Numbered from the stretch's first letter, positions 1-9,057 are shown. The stretch: DNA of 64,000 nucleotides from Paludibacteraceae bacterium (GCA_017480285.1 JAFVAX010000100.1:21143-85142), one strand, 5' to 3'. The notes: generated from the sequence alone by a model not told the origin. Program-made: numbers and translations.

Positions 1-1
1 G

Positions 2-79
2 CAGAACCCTAAACTCAAAGCACTGTGTCTGTTAGGCATTTTGGCAGGTATGATACTGTTAGCCATTGGCACTATATGA
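2..79 (+). CDS. C-terminal end of a membrane protein (partial)
   Basis: The window opens inside a reading frame that ends at a TGA at 77-79. The 25 visible residues contain a hydrophobic stretch (roughly LCLLGILAGMILLAIG) that would form a final transmembrane helix. The family cannot be identified from so short a tail. The gene lies about 110 bp upstream of the efflux operon on the same strand, so it may or may not be co-transcribed. A short palindrome, AGTTGAA-A-TTCAACT at 99-113 followed by TATTTTT, could end its transcript weakly. Confidence 0.45.
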   Translation, partial: QNPKLKALCLLGILAGMILLAIGTI

Positions 80-189
80 CATTTTTTGTAAGAAAAAGAG
101 TTGAAATTCAACTATTTTTCTCTTTGTTGTACTAAATATCTTATTTGGAACATTTTTTGATAGAAAAATTTGACAAAATTATTATAAAT

Positions 190-1671
190 ATGAAAAGAAA
201 GTTATTTGGTATTTTTGTATTAAGTATTTTTATATTTTCTTTGAATGCGCAAGAGAGTCGTCATTTAAGTCTTTTGGAATGTCGTGATATGGCGCTTCAG
301 GAAAACACCAAATCAAAGATTGCACATGAAAATATAGTGGCTTCGGAGGCAATGCGCAAGGCTGCGCTTGCCAAGTTTTTCCCGAAGTTTTCAGCCAATG
401 GGGCATATATGTGGAATCAGAAAAACATTTCCATCTTGGCTGAAGATGCTTTGCTTCCTATCGGTGGAAAGGCGGCAGACGGCAGTTGGACTATCACCAA
501 TCTTGAGTCGCAGACCAACAACACTATTGTTACTTTGCCCGATGGTACGAAGGCTCCGGTTGATAATAACGGTGTGCCTTTTGACCCGCGTGTCAATCCC
601 GAGAAACTTGATTTGAACTATGCTTACCTGCCCAAAGATGCATTGGAGTTTGATGTGCATAATATCTTCGTTGCTCAAATTGGTGTTACTCAACCTATCT
701 TTCTCGGTGGTAAGTTGGTTCAACTCTACAAGATAGCCAAAGCCAATGAGGCTATCGCCGGTATTCAGTCCGACAAGGCTAACGACGACATTATCATCTC
801 TGTTGATGAGGCTTATTGGCGCGTCGTTTCTGTTCAGAACAAACTCAAGTTGGCAAATGAATATGAGTCATTGCTTGTAAGACTTAATGAGGATGTTCAG
901 ACTGCTATGGACGAAGGAATGGCTACAAAAGCCGACTTGTTGCGTGTCAAAGTCAAACTCAACGAGGCACAGATGAGTCGTCAGAAAGCCGAAGACGGAC
1001 TTGTGCTATCAAAGATGGCTCTTTGTCAGGTTGTCGGTTTGCCACTCAATACTGATATAGAAGTGGATAGTATCAATATGAAAGATATTCATTTAGAGCA
1101 GCAGGAGTTGGATATGAACAGTATATGGGAAAGTCGTCCTGAGATTCAACTGCTTGAGCAAGCAGAGAAAATAGCCAAGGCAGGCAGAGGAATAGTGGCT
1201 TCGGGACTTATGCCTAACATAGTTGCTTCGGCTAACTATTTGTGGACCAACCCGAACTTGTTCAATGGCTTCGACAAATCGTTTGCCGGTATGTTCAATG
1301 TAGGAGTTGTTGTAAATGTGCCTATTGCTCACGCTGATGCTATTTTGCAATACAAGGCCGCTAAGCATAAAGCCAATGTAATATCGCTTCAGCTCGAAGA
1401 GGCAAAAGAGAAGATAGAACTGCAAGCCAATCAGAGTAATCAAAAGGTGGCAGAGGCAAATCATAAACTTGCGCGTGCAAATGCCAACATAGCCAATGCA
1501 GAGGAGAATCTTCGTTTGGCTCAGGCAAGTTATGAAGAGGGCATGCTTACGGCTACCGAACTGATGGGCGTGCAGACACAGTGGCTTCAAGCGCGATCAG
1601 AACAGATTGACGCTGCCATAGATGCCCGTCTTTGCGAACTTTACCTTTTGCAACATACAGGAAAACTATAA
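190..1671 (+). CDS. TolC-family outer-membrane efflux protein
   Basis: This 493-residue protein fits the outer-membrane channel of a tripartite exporter. It begins with a signal peptide (MKRKLFGIFVLSIFIFSLNA, cleavage before QESRHLS). The rest shows the two helical OEP halves, with long alanine- and glutamine-rich coiled-coil stretches around residues 215-285 and 400-480. The ATG at 190 is chosen because an upstream in-frame ATG at 145 would put charged residues ahead of the signal peptide. It is the first gene of a same-strand set with an HlyD-type adaptor and two ABC-2 permeases, so it probably forms the exit duct for a drug, lipid or other small molecule. The substrate cannot be read from sequence. 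Confidence 0.9.
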   Translation: MKRKLFGIFVLSIFIFSLNAQESRHLSLLECRDMALQENTKSKIAHENIVASEAMRKAALAKFFPKFSANGAYMWNQKNISILAEDALLPIGGKAADGSWTITNLESQTNNTIVTLPDGTKAPVDNNGVPFDPRVNPEKLDLNYAYLPKDALEFDVHNIFVAQIGVTQPIFLGGKLVQLYKIAKANEAIAGIQSDKANDDIIISVDEAYWRVVSVQNKLKLANEYESLLVRLNEDVQTAMDEGMATKADLLRVKVKLNEAQMSRQKAEDGLVLSKMALCQVVGLPLNTDIEVDSINMKDIHLEQQELDMNSIWESRPEIQLLEQAEKIAKAGRGIVASGLMPNIVASANYLWTNPNLFNGFDKSFAGMFNVGVVVNVPIAHADAILQYKAAKHKANVISLQLEEAKEKIELQANQSNQKVAEANHKLARANANIANAEENLRLAQASYEEGMLTATELMGVQTQWLQARSEQIDAAIDARLCELYLLQHTGKL

Positions 1672-1698
1672 TAAAGTAATTTTCAAATCAAAACATAT

Positions 1699-2694
1699 AT
1701 GGATTCTTCACAAAAACAGAAACGCCATAATTTCATGGTAGGATTATTGGCGCTTATTATAACCCTGCTTATCGTTGCAGGTATAGGAGTATTGTCGCTT
1801 CGTCCGGAGAAGAGTTATATCTCAGGTCAGGCAGAGGCAACCGAATATCGTGTTTCCGGCAAGGTGCCCGGTCGTATTGAGATGTTCTTTGCAGAAGAGG
1901 GTCAGACCGTCAAAAAAGGTGATACATTGGCACTTATCGACAGTCCGGAGGTGCGTGCCAAACTTGCTCAGGCTCGTGCTGCTCGTGCTGCTGCTCAGGC
2001 TCAAGACCGTAAGGCAAAGAAAGGTGCGCGTGCAGAGCAGATAGAGGGGGCATACGAACTGTATCAAAAAGCCCTTGTAGGCGAAGATATTATGAAAAAG
2101 TCGTTCACGCGTGTCCAGAACCTTTACGACAAAGGTGTGGTAACGGCTCAGAAACGCGACGAGGTGGAGGCTCAGTACAAAGCCGCACAAGCCACGACAC
2201 TCGCTGCCAAGTCGCAGTACGACATGGCTCTCAATGGTGCGCAAGACGAGGATAAAGATGCTGCGGCAGCACTCGTTGCCCGTGCTGACGGAGCGGTAAG
2301 CGAGGTGGAAGCATACCTTGATGAACTGTATCTCATTGCCCCTGCAAGTGGCGAAGTATCAGCCCGTTATCCTAAAGTGGGCGAACTGGTAGGTACAGGT
2401 GCACCCGTCATGGCAATACTCGATTTAGACGATATGTGGATAACATTTGCCATTCGTGAGGACAAGTTGCAAAACATCAAGATGGGGTCTGAGATAGAGT
2501 TTTTCGTACCGGCACTTGGCGAGCAGACCTACAAAGCAAAGGTTACATTTATGGAAGCCAAAGGCAGTTATGCTACTTGGAAAGCCACTAAAACAACGGG
2601 TCAGTTCGACATCAAGACTTTCAGCATCAAGGCTCGCCCTGTTGAGAAAATTGAAGGTCTGCGTCCGGGAATGACAATTGTAATTAATAATTGA
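1699..2694 (+). CDS. HlyD-family membrane fusion protein of an ABC exporter
   Basis: This 331-residue periplasmic adaptor has an N-terminal membrane anchor (about residues 15-33), then the first half of a lipoyl/biotinyl domain (VSGKVPGRIEMFFAEEGQTVKKGD). An alanine-rich helical hairpin follows (about 90-195), then the second lipoyl half with the typical LIAPASGEVSAR, and a beta-barrel region ending LRPGMTIVI. It starts 28 bp after the TolC-like gene and is surely in the same operon. It resembles the YhiI/YbhG type of adaptor that works with YhhJ/YbhSR-type ABC-2 permeases. No ATPase subunit is encoded in the four visible operon genes, so the ATPase must lie elsewhere if one is needed. Confidence 0.9.
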   Translation: MDSSQKQKRHNFMVGLLALIITLLIVAGIGVLSLRPEKSYISGQAEATEYRVSGKVPGRIEMFFAEEGQTVKKGDTLALIDSPEVRAKLAQARAARAAAQAQDRKAKKGARAEQIEGAYELYQKALVGEDIMKKSFTRVQNLYDKGVVTAQKRDEVEAQYKAAQATTLAAKSQYDMALNGAQDEDKDAAAALVARADGAVSEVEAYLDELYLIAPASGEVSARYPKVGELVGTGAPVMAILDLDDMWITFAIREDKLQNIKMGSEIEFFVPALGEQTYKAKVTFMEAKGSYATWKATKTTGQFDIKTFSIKARPVEKIEGLRPGMTIVINN

Positions 2695-2704
2695 TAATTA
2701 ATAT

Positions 2705-2759
2705 TTAATATCTCATTGAGACTGATTTTCATTGAGATTGATTTTCATTGAGATATTAA
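2705..2759 (+). repeat. intercistronic hairpin with a tandem 16-bp repeat
   Basis: The gap between the HlyD-like and first permease genes holds TTAATATCTCA at 2705-2715 and its exact complement TGAGATATTAA at 2749-2759. Two tandem copies of TGATTTTCATTGAGAT lie at 2723-2738 and 2739-2754, the second overlapping the right arm. In RNA this would form an 11-bp AT-rich stem, which could shape mRNA stability or partly attenuate the operon. It may also be a slipped-strand duplication with no role. Confidence 0.5.
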
Positions 2760-2786
2760 TTATTAAGTATTAAATAATAACTATCA

Positions 2787-3947
2787 ATGGGTTCTCTTTT
2801 TGCAGTAATATACAGAGAGTTGCGTGAGATTGTCAGGCGCCCGCTGTACATCATTTCTTCGCTTGGAGTAATGGTGTTTGTAGTGGTGTTTTTCACAACT
2901 TTTCTTGACGATGGTCTTCCACAGCAACAGCCTGTAGGAGTTATCGACCACGACCACTCAACCTTCTCTCGCACTGTCATTCAGGAGGTTGCCTGCTCAC
3001 AGTCGGTCCGTCTTGTGGGCGAATATGCCAATTTTACGGAGGCTCGTGAGGCTATGCAAAGAGGCGAGATTTATGTGTTTTTTGAGATGCCTGAGGGCTT
3101 ATACGATGACCTTGCAGCACAACGACAACCTTCAATAACCATCTATTCCGCACACGGACTGATGGTAGGTAGTATGCTGGCTTACAAGCAGTTGCGTACT
3201 GTACTGACAGTCGTTTGCGGTGGTGCACAACGCCAAGCACTTCGCGCGCGCGGGCTGACCGACTCACAGATAATGACGCTCATTCAACCTGTTGTGCTCG
3301 ACCAGCACCCGCTTGGTAACCCTTGGACAAGTTATGCCGTCTATCTGCTTACCACCATACTGCCGGGTATTCTCGGTATGATGATTACCTTGCTGTCTGT
3401 CTTTACCATAACTCGCGAGATAAAACGACATACTTCACACAGATGGGTGGAAACGGCAAACGGCTCTGTTACAACGGCCATAATAGGCAAACTGCTACCT
3501 TATACTTTCTATTTCACTATCTTAGGTATCGCACTTAACTTGTTCATGTTCAAGATAATGCGTTGGCCTATGAACGGACAGTTCTGGTTTCAGAATTTAG
3601 CACTGATGTGTTATCTGTATGCTATGCAAGCCACCGCTGTAACCATTGTTGGTTTTGTGCCGCAATCAAAGGTGGCAATAAGCATAACTTCGTTGTTTAC
3701 AGTGCTTTCCATCTCTCTTTCGGGCTTCACTTATCCTGTTGACAGTATGTATCCGGCTTTTCAAGCTTTAAGCAATCTGGCACCGCTGAGACACTATTAT
3801 CTTATTACCGTTAATCAGACTTTGCTTGGTTTGCCTATCAAAGAATCGCTTGCTGAGATAGGTAAGTTAATGATATTCTGGATAGTACCTGTATTTTTCA
3901 ACCCGAGGTTAAAGAAGGCATTTGTCGATTATGCCTTCCCTGATTAA
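2787..3947 (+). CDS. ABC-2 type transporter permease (first subunit)
   Basis: This 386-residue inner-membrane protein has the YhhJ/YbhR-like layout. An N-terminal helix (about 20-40) is followed by a periplasmic domain (GVIDHDHSTFSRTVIQEV, typical of ABC-2 export permeases), then five or six helices from about residue 180 to the end, with the family-like stretch LSGFTYPVDSMYPAFQALSNLAPLRHYY. It is followed 23 bp later by a second, related permease, so the two probably form a heterodimer. It lies in the operon of the TolC-like channel and HlyD-like adaptor. No nucleotide-binding domain is fused to it. Confidence 0.88.
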   Translation: MGSLFAVIYRELREIVRRPLYIISSLGVMVFVVVFFTTFLDDGLPQQQPVGVIDHDHSTFSRTVIQEVACSQSVRLVGEYANFTEAREAMQRGEIYVFFEMPEGLYDDLAAQRQPSITIYSAHGLMVGSMLAYKQLRTVLTVVCGGAQRQALRARGLTDSQIMTLIQPVVLDQHPLGNPWTSYAVYLLTTILPGILGMMITLLSVFTITREIKRHTSHRWVETANGSVTTAIIGKLLPYTFYFTILGIALNLFMFKIMRWPMNGQFWFQNLALMCYLYAMQATAVTIVGFVPQSKVAISITSLFTVLSISLSGFTYPVDSMYPAFQALSNLAPLRHYYLITVNQTLLGLPIKESLAEIGKLMIFWIVPVFFNPRLKKAFVDYAFPD

Positions 3948-3970
3948 CTACTTTTAACTTATAAATAACA

Positions 3971-5212
3971 ATGGCACTTGATAAATATAAAGGAGCAACA
4001 AAAATACTATATTTCATAGAGGATATCTGGTATATTTTCGTTACGGAGTTGAGAAACATCTTCCACGATACCGGTGTGATGGTTATCTTTTTCCTTGGCG
4101 GAACGATTTATCCGATTCTCTATCCGTTAGTATATAAAGATGAGGTAGTTCAGGAAATGCCTATTGCTATTGTGGATGACAGCAATAGCGAATTGAGTCG
4201 CAAGTTTATCCGTGAGTTGGACGCCACGCGAGAGGTGCATATCGTGTATCATTGCCTCAATATGCAGGAAGCGCAAGATCTCTATGAGCGCCGTTTGATA
4301 CACGGTGTGGTCTATTTCCCGAAAGATTTTCAGAGTAACATTGAGTCGCTGAAGGGGCAATCGACTGTATCTTTGTATTTTGATATGGCTTCGTTCTTGT
4401 ACTACAAGACGCTTATGCTTGCTTCCACTAATGTGATGCTTCATTATCACGAGGGTATTCAGATGAAGCGATACGAGATGCTCGGTATGACAGGCGAACA
4501 GGCATACGCTTCCGCTAAACCACTGCTAACCAACGATGTCCCACTCTATAATGGTCCTGCGGGTTTTGCATCGTTCTTATTGCCGGCACTACTTGTTATG
4601 ATACTTCACCAGACCTTGTTTTTTGGCATTGGTATGATGGCCGGTGTGTCGCGCGAGAAAAACGGAGAATTGTTCCATATCGAAGGCAGACGAAATGAAA
4701 AAAGTACTTTCCGGGTAGTGCTCGGGCGAAGTTTTGCATATATTCTCATTTATTTGGCACTGTCGGCATACTGTCTCTTGCTCGTTCCGCGCATTTTCCA
4801 CTATCCGCACATAGGTGATGTGGCTGATGTACTGCGACTTATAGTGCCTTTTGTTACTGCCACCACTTTCTTTGCGATGACCGTTTCTGTCTTTGTGCGA
4901 GAGCGTGAAACGGGTATGGTCAGCATGCTTTTCCTGTCGCTCGTATTTCTGTTTCTTGCAGGTGTGAGTTGGCCCGAAGCAAGCATTCCGAAGTTCTGGC
5001 ATTATATATCATATCTCGTTCCGTCAACCTTTGCCGTACAGGGGTATATACACATAAACACTTATGGTGCAAGCATTTCCCAAACAAGTTTTGAGTACTT
5101 GGGACTGTGGATTCAGGCTGCATGCTATATGTTTACTTGTTGTCTTTTCTATTATCTTGCCGGAAAACTGGATGCTAAGCGTAAAGATGTGCTTATCAAT
5201 AAAAAAGAGTAA
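3971..5212 (+). CDS. ABC-2 type transporter permease (second subunit)
   Basis: This 413-residue paralogue has the same topology as the preceding gene: an N-terminal helix (about 35-55), a periplasmic domain with IAIVDDSNSELSRKFIREL, and helices from about residue 195 onward, including LFLAGVSWPEASIPKFWHYISYLVPSTFAVQGY. The C-terminus is lysine-rich. It closes the export operon and is followed by the RNase P RNA gene. The pair of permeases with no ATPase matches the arrangement seen in other Bacteroidales exporter operons, but where the ATPase partner lies is unknown from this window. Confidence 0.88.
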   Translation: MALDKYKGATKILYFIEDIWYIFVTELRNIFHDTGVMVIFFLGGTIYPILYPLVYKDEVVQEMPIAIVDDSNSELSRKFIRELDATREVHIVYHCLNMQEAQDLYERRLIHGVVYFPKDFQSNIESLKGQSTVSLYFDMASFLYYKTLMLASTNVMLHYHEGIQMKRYEMLGMTGEQAYASAKPLLTNDVPLYNGPAGFASFLLPALLVMILHQTLFFGIGMMAGVSREKNGELFHIEGRRNEKSTFRVVLGRSFAYILIYLALSAYCLLLVPRIFHYPHIGDVADVLRLIVPFVTATTFFAMTVSVFVRERETGMVSMLFLSLVFLFLAGVSWPEASIPKFWHYISYLVPSTFAVQGYIHINTYGASISQTSFEYLGLWIQAACYMFTCCLFYYLAGKLDAKRKDVLINKKE

Positions 5213-5266
5213 TCAAATAACAGAATATTTGCAATTCTGCAGAATTTTATTTAATTTTGCAAATAC

Positions 5267-5626
5267 ATAGTTGGTTGGTCTGTCGCTACTCTTTTTTTGA
5301 GGGTAGAGGAAAGTCCGGGCAACACAGAGTACCATACCGGTTAACGGCCGGCAGGCAGCAATGTTTGGCAAGCGATACAGAAAACAACCGCCAAATTTGG
5401 TAAGGGTGAAAAGGCGGTGTAAGAGACCACCGGTTGTGCCGAAATGTACAGCGTCAAGTCGCACTATGGGTTGCAAGTTCAAGTAAACCGGCGCTTGAGG
5501 GTTACTCGCCCGATGTCGGAGGGTAGAATGCTAAAGACTATGCTAATGACATAGCCTCAGATTAATGACAGACGATTATTAACATTATTGTTGACAATTA
5601 CAGAACCCGGCTTACAAACCAACTAT
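5267..5626 (+). ncRNA. rnpB: RNase P RNA component
   Basis: This is the catalytic RNA that matures tRNA 5' ends. The conserved bacterial landmarks are present: GAGGAAAGTCCGGGC near 5307-5322, and ACAGAACCCGGCTTAC near the 3' end at 5600-5615. The ends are set by an exact 10-bp P1 helix, ATAGTTGGTT at 5267-5276 pairing with AACCAACTAT at 5617-5626. The length of about 360 nt is normal for a type A RNA. The gene sits between the export operon and a BrkB-family gene. A possible TTG-started extension of the next ORF overlaps its 3' end and should not be used. Confidence 0.95.
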
Positions 5627-5641
5627 GTTTTTTTGCGAATT

Positions 5642-6970
5642 ATGTTGAGTTTCAAAAAGATATATCAATTTATCCGTTACGACATCTGGCATCGTACCGG
5701 CGAAGAGTTTTCGCTTTGGCGTCGTATCGGTTTCCTCACGCTCCGTACTATCATATTGAGCGTCAGGGGCTTTATGGACGACCAACTTAACATCCGTGCC
5801 AACGCACTTACTTATTCGATGATTTTCGCCCTTGTGCCTATACTTGCAGCGGTGCTTGCTATTGCCAAAGGATTTGGTTTTGAGGGAGTTATAGAGAGTT
5901 ATCTGCAAAATAGTGCCTTAGGCGACATGGGTGTTGTGCCGGCACTGATGGGAATAGTGCAGCGGTATCTTGATACTACACAAAATGGTGTTTTTCTCGG
6001 TATCGGATTGCTCATTTTGCTTTGGTCGGTTTATTGGTTTTTCCAAAACATCGAACAAGATTTCAACGATATATGGCAGGTTAAGAATTCCCGTAATGTA
6101 GGCAAGCAGATAATGGCGTATCTGTCTATACTTCTGCTTATTCCGATAGTGTTGGTAGTCTCGTCGGGTCTGAGTATGTTTGTACACTCAACCCTTGCAC
6201 AGACGCGTTTCTTTGACGCTATGACACCGCTCTGGACCTTCTTTATCAAACTGCTGCCGTTTATACTTTGTTGGCTTATTTTCTCACTTCTGTATTGGGC
6301 AGTGCCAAACACCAAAGTGAAGTTCTGGAGTGCCGTCATACCTGGCGTGATAATAGGTACTTTGTTCGAACTATTGCAGATGTTGAGTTTCCTGTTACTT
6401 GCTTTTCTTTCGCGTACAAGTCTTGTCTATGGTGCCTTTGCCGCCCTGCCTATCTTGCTCTTCTGGTTGCAACTGACTTGTTTGTTCTTGCTTGTCGGGG
6501 CTGAACTCTCGTTTGCTATTCAGAACAACGAAGAGTTTGACTATGAACAAGATATAAAATTTATGTCGCGCCGCTACAAAGATTGTATTACCTTTTATTT
6601 AGCTTATAAAGTTGTAAAACGTTTTGAGCAGCAGTTACAACCACAGACGGCTCACGAAATAGCAAAAGAAAATCATATACCAACCAGATTGGTCAACCAG
6701 TTGTTAGGCAGGCTCACAGAGTCGAAAATTCTCATTGAGATATCCTCTGATGAACTTGACGACCGTACTTTTGTGCCGGCTTTCGATATCAACAAACTGA
6801 CTGTCGGCAAAGTATTTGACGCAATAGGAAGTCAGGGAAACGAAAATTTCCTCAATAAACCGTCAGATGAACTCAAAACTTTCTGGACAGACTGGGTCGG
6901 ACTGCTACATACCAATCGGGACTTCGATAATATCCTCGTCAAAGACCTTGTAGAACCAAAAATCGCATAA
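5642..6970 (+). CDS. YihY/virulence factor BrkB-family membrane protein
   Basis: This 442-residue inner-membrane protein matches the YihY/BrkB family (once misassigned as RNase BN). It has about six helices between residues 60 and 310, including the family-like N-terminal segment IRANALTYSMIFALVPILAAVLAIAKGFG and a middle region with IEQDFNDIWQVKNSR. A C-terminal cytoplasmic domain of about 110 residues resembles a winged helix (AHEIAKENHIPTRLVNQLLGRLTESKIL). The ATG at 5642 is preferred because the longer frame starts with TTG inside rnpB. The true function of the family is unknown. Confidence 0.88.
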   Translation: MLSFKKIYQFIRYDIWHRTGEEFSLWRRIGFLTLRTIILSVRGFMDDQLNIRANALTYSMIFALVPILAAVLAIAKGFGFEGVIESYLQNSALGDMGVVPALMGIVQRYLDTTQNGVFLGIGLLILLWSVYWFFQNIEQDFNDIWQVKNSRNVGKQIMAYLSILLLIPIVLVVSSGLSMFVHSTLAQTRFFDAMTPLWTFFIKLLPFILCWLIFSLLYWAVPNTKVKFWSAVIPGVIIGTLFELLQMLSFLLLAFLSRTSLVYGAFAALPILLFWLQLTCLFLLVGAELSFAIQNNEEFDYEQDIKFMSRRYKDCITFYLAYKVVKRFEQQLQPQTAHEIAKENHIPTRLVNQLLGRLTESKILIEISSDELDDRTFVPAFDINKLTVGKVFDAIGSQGNENFLNKPSDELKTFWTDWVGLLHTNRDFDNILVKDLVEPKIA

Positions 6971-6983
6971 CACACAAATCGAA

Positions 6984-7047
6984 CACAAACATTTACACAC
7001 TTATAATATACACAAGCACACTTACAATATACACAAACACACTTTTA
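6984..7047 (+). repeat. short degenerate AC-rich tandem repeat
   Basis: In the gap before prmC, units close to CACTTACAATATACACAAACA (about 21 nt) recur between about 6997 and 7045. The repeat is imperfect and AC-rich, with no palindrome. It is most likely a slippage product in the 5' leader of prmC. Confidence 0.4.
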
Positions 7048-7061
7048 TTCCCGAACCGAAA

Positions 7062-7904
7062 ATGAAACCTGTTTATATACAACGAATATGTCAAGATTTA
7101 CTCTTTTTCCCCGATGAAAACGAGCGAATTGAGATAGCTTGGTGGCTTCTGGAGGAAGTAACAGGCATAACGCGGCAGGAGGCTGTCCTTTTTCTAAAGG
7201 ATATTGAGTTCAATGCCCGTGAGAAACGACTTTACAAAGATTTACTTTCTGCTCTTAAAGACGGTGTTCCGATGCAATATGCCGTCGGTTATACCGATTG
7301 GAAAGGCTTGCATCTCGAGGTAAATGAGTCGGTCCTTATTCCTCGTCCGGAAACGGCTGAACTTGTTGATTGGGTGCTGACCGACCATCAAGAGGTAAAT
7401 CTCAGCCTTGCCGATATTGGCACCGGTAGCGGATGTATTGCTATTGCTATTGGTCAGCAACGCCCGACTTGGCATATAACTGCCACTGACATATCCGTTG
7501 AGGCATTAGGAACAGCTAAGCGTAACGCACTGAATAACAATGTGAAACATATCAATTTTGTTGAGAATGATATTCTGTCGCAACCTCTTTCATTGAGTAA
7601 TTCAGATTCGTTATCGTTTGATATTCTTGTCAGCAATCCGCCGTATATAACTGAAAATGAAAGAGATAGTATGGATGCAAGAGTTGTGGATTATGAGCCT
7701 TCATCTGCCCTTTTTGTTCCCGATAACGACCCTTTGCTTTTTTATCGCAAAATAGCCAAACAACACTATAGTAAAGAATTATATTTTGAAATAAATCAGC
7801 GATTTGGGCATCAGACACAGCAACTTATGAGCAGTTTAGGCTACAAATCCGAACTACGCAATGATATCTACAATAATCCGAGAATGATTCACGCATTTAT
7901 ATAA
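7062..7904 (+). CDS. prmC: peptide chain release factor N5-glutamine methyltransferase
   Basis: PrmC (HemK) methylates the glutamine of the GGQ motif in release factors RF1 and RF2, using S-adenosylmethionine. The 280-residue length is normal. The N-terminal helical domain is followed by the Rossmann methyltransferase fold, with the SAM-binding motif LADIGTGSGCIAIAIG (about 116-131) and the diagnostic catalytic motif SNPPYITENE (about 190-199). VLIPRPETAELVDW before the SAM motif is also typical of PrmC. It lies just upstream of recX on the same strand, separated by a palindromic repeat. Confidence 0.95.
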   Translation: MKPVYIQRICQDLLFFPDENERIEIAWWLLEEVTGITRQEAVLFLKDIEFNAREKRLYKDLLSALKDGVPMQYAVGYTDWKGLHLEVNESVLIPRPETAELVDWVLTDHQEVNLSLADIGTGSGCIAIAIGQQRPTWHITATDISVEALGTAKRNALNNNVKHINFVENDILSQPLSLSNSDSLSFDILVSNPPYITENERDSMDARVVDYEPSSALFVPDNDPLLFYRKIAKQHYSKELYFEINQRFGHQTQQLMSSLGYKSELRNDIYNNPRMIHAFI

Positions 7905-7907
7905 TCA

Positions 7908-7934
7908 CCCTCATCCTGAACTTGTTTCAGGATA
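7908..7934 (+). repeat. dispersed palindromic repeat, copy 1
   Basis: CCCTCATCCTGAACTTGTTTCAGGAT contains the palindromic core TCCTGAA-nnnnn-TTCAGGA. It lies 4 bp after the prmC stop and before recX. This family has about 17 copies in the window, nearly all directly after a stop codon. Confidence 0.85.
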
Positions 7935-7952
7935 TCAATTCACAATCCGTTT

Positions 7953-8423
7953 ATGCGTCAAGCGATAACATACGAGCAGGCCTTGCAGAAAGCTGCACAA
8001 CTATGCAGTAAATCAGAGCATTGTGTGTCGGAGATAACCGACAAACTTTTTTCTTGGGGAATAACTGAGCGTCAGACACAAGAGAAAATCCTACAGTATC
8101 TTCAGGAGAATCGTTATATTGACGAGAAAAGATATGCGCGGGCGTTTTGTAACGACAAACTGCGTTATCAAGGGTGGGGCAGACGAAAGATACAGATGAT
8201 GCTACAGATGAAAAAACTGCCTGAAAAGATTATTGATGAGGCACTTATGAATATAGATGAAAAACTATATTTTGAAACCCTGCGTAAAGTTCTGATGCAA
8301 AAAATAAACTCTTTGCCCGATTCGCTTTCATCTCAAGAACAAGTGCAGAGACTCTTGCAGTTTGCCTTGCAACGCGGATTTCTGTACGATGAAATATCAA
8401 AGACAATAAGGCTCTTATCATAA
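7953..8423 (+). CDS. recX: RecX-family regulatory protein
   Basis: RecX proteins bind RecA filaments and modulate recombination. This 156-residue protein shows the three-helix repeat pattern of the family: ALQKAAQLCSKSEHCVSEITDKLFSWG near the N-terminus, IDEKRYARAFCNDKLRYQGWGRRKIQMML in the middle, and a third degenerate repeat toward FALQRGFLYDEISKTIRLL. The ATG at 7953 gives the usual family length. recA is not in the window. Confidence 0.85.
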   Translation: MRQAITYEQALQKAAQLCSKSEHCVSEITDKLFSWGITERQTQEKILQYLQENRYIDEKRYARAFCNDKLRYQGWGRRKIQMMLQMKKLPEKIIDEALMNIDEKLYFETLRKVLMQKINSLPDSLSSQEQVQRLLQFALQRGFLYDEISKTIRLLS

Positions 8424-8439
8424 TTCATACCTAAAGTAT

Positions 8440-8466
8440 GATTCTGACCTTCGTCAGAATGAGGAT
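8440..8466 (+). repeat. dispersed palindromic repeat, copy 2 (GTCAG variant)
   Basis: ATTCTGACCTTCGTCAGAATGAGGAT carries the core TTCTGAC-CTTC-GTCAGAA, a 7-bp stem with a CTTC loop. It follows recX and sits between convergent genes, so it could serve as a transcription end point. Confidence 0.8.
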
Positions 8467-8493
8467 TTGCGTTTGAAACATCAACTAATTATT

Positions 8494-8519
8494 AGATTCT
8501 GACCTTCGTCAGAATGAGG
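8494..8519 (+). repeat. dispersed palindromic repeat, copy 3 (GTCAG variant)
   Basis: This is an almost exact second copy of the element at 8440-8466 (AGATTCTGACCTTCGTCAGAATGAGG), 28 bp further on and just before the stop of the convergent minus-strand gene. Confidence 0.8.
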
Positions 8520-8531
8520 TTTCTTATTATC

Positions 8532-9047
8532 TTACATTTTAATAAAATTATCAATAGCCTCAATTGCTTTTTTTAGTCTAAAATCTCCGATTTCATCGAT
8601 AATTTTATACCGGAATCCATACTCTTCCAACTCTTTTTTGTACCAAAGAAATAGTTCCTCCCTGCGATTGGGATTTTCCCGAACGGGATCTGGCACAAAG
8701 GGCAAATCAGGCTTCAGCAGAAGATAGAAATCTATAGGATTGTTTTCAAGTGCTTTTTCAAAAAATTCCGGCAACTTGCCATATTTATCTAAAAACCACA
8801 CTTTTGTGATAATCAGTTCGGTATCAAAGAACACATACTTTGTCGGGTAATAGGTCCATAGTTGTTCAATTTGCTTTTTTGCTACATTGCAGACATCGTT
8901 GTAATTGTAGGTACGCTTTTCAAGTAATTGTTGCATATAAAAACGAGCATATTCGGGAACAAGCGTTCCCGAATAATGCTCTGCAAGTTGTTGTGCCAAT
9001 GTAGTTTTGCCACACGACTCCGGTCCTATGATACCGATTTTATAGAT
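8532..9047 (-). CDS. NadR-kinase-like AAA P-loop protein with no canonical start codon
   Basis: The frame encodes a P-loop protein like the ribosylnicotinamide kinase domain of NadR. It has KIGIIGPESCGKTTLAQQL (Walker A), then FFDTELIITKVW and the DLPFVPDPVREN segment typical of that group. Such kinases phosphorylate nicotinamide riboside, although many homologues are uncharacterised. The first standard start is the TTG at 8999, which would delete the Walker A motif and cannot be right. Between the in-frame stop at 9072-9074 and that TTG there is no ATG, GTG or TTG. I place the start at an ATC (9045-9047) by comparison with the usual MxxKIGIxGPES beginning. It follows the HepT-like gene closely, so it may be translationally coupled, use a rare start, or carry an error or mutation. 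Confidence 0.6.
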   Translation of the reverse strand: MYKIGIIGPESCGKTTLAQQLAEHYSGTLVPEYARFYMQQLLEKRTYNYNDVCNVAKKQIEQLWTYYPTKYVFFDTELIITKVWFLDKYGKLPEFFEKALENNPIDFYLLLKPDLPFVPDPVRENPNRREELFLWYKKELEEYGFRYKIIDEIGDFRLKKAIEAIDNFIKM

Positions 9048-9057
9048 AAGATAGTTT

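Noticed and set aside
5588-5641. TTG-started N-terminal extension of the BrkB-family protein
   Set aside because: It overlaps the 3' end of the RNase P RNA, and the family-like sequence starts at the ATG at 5642.
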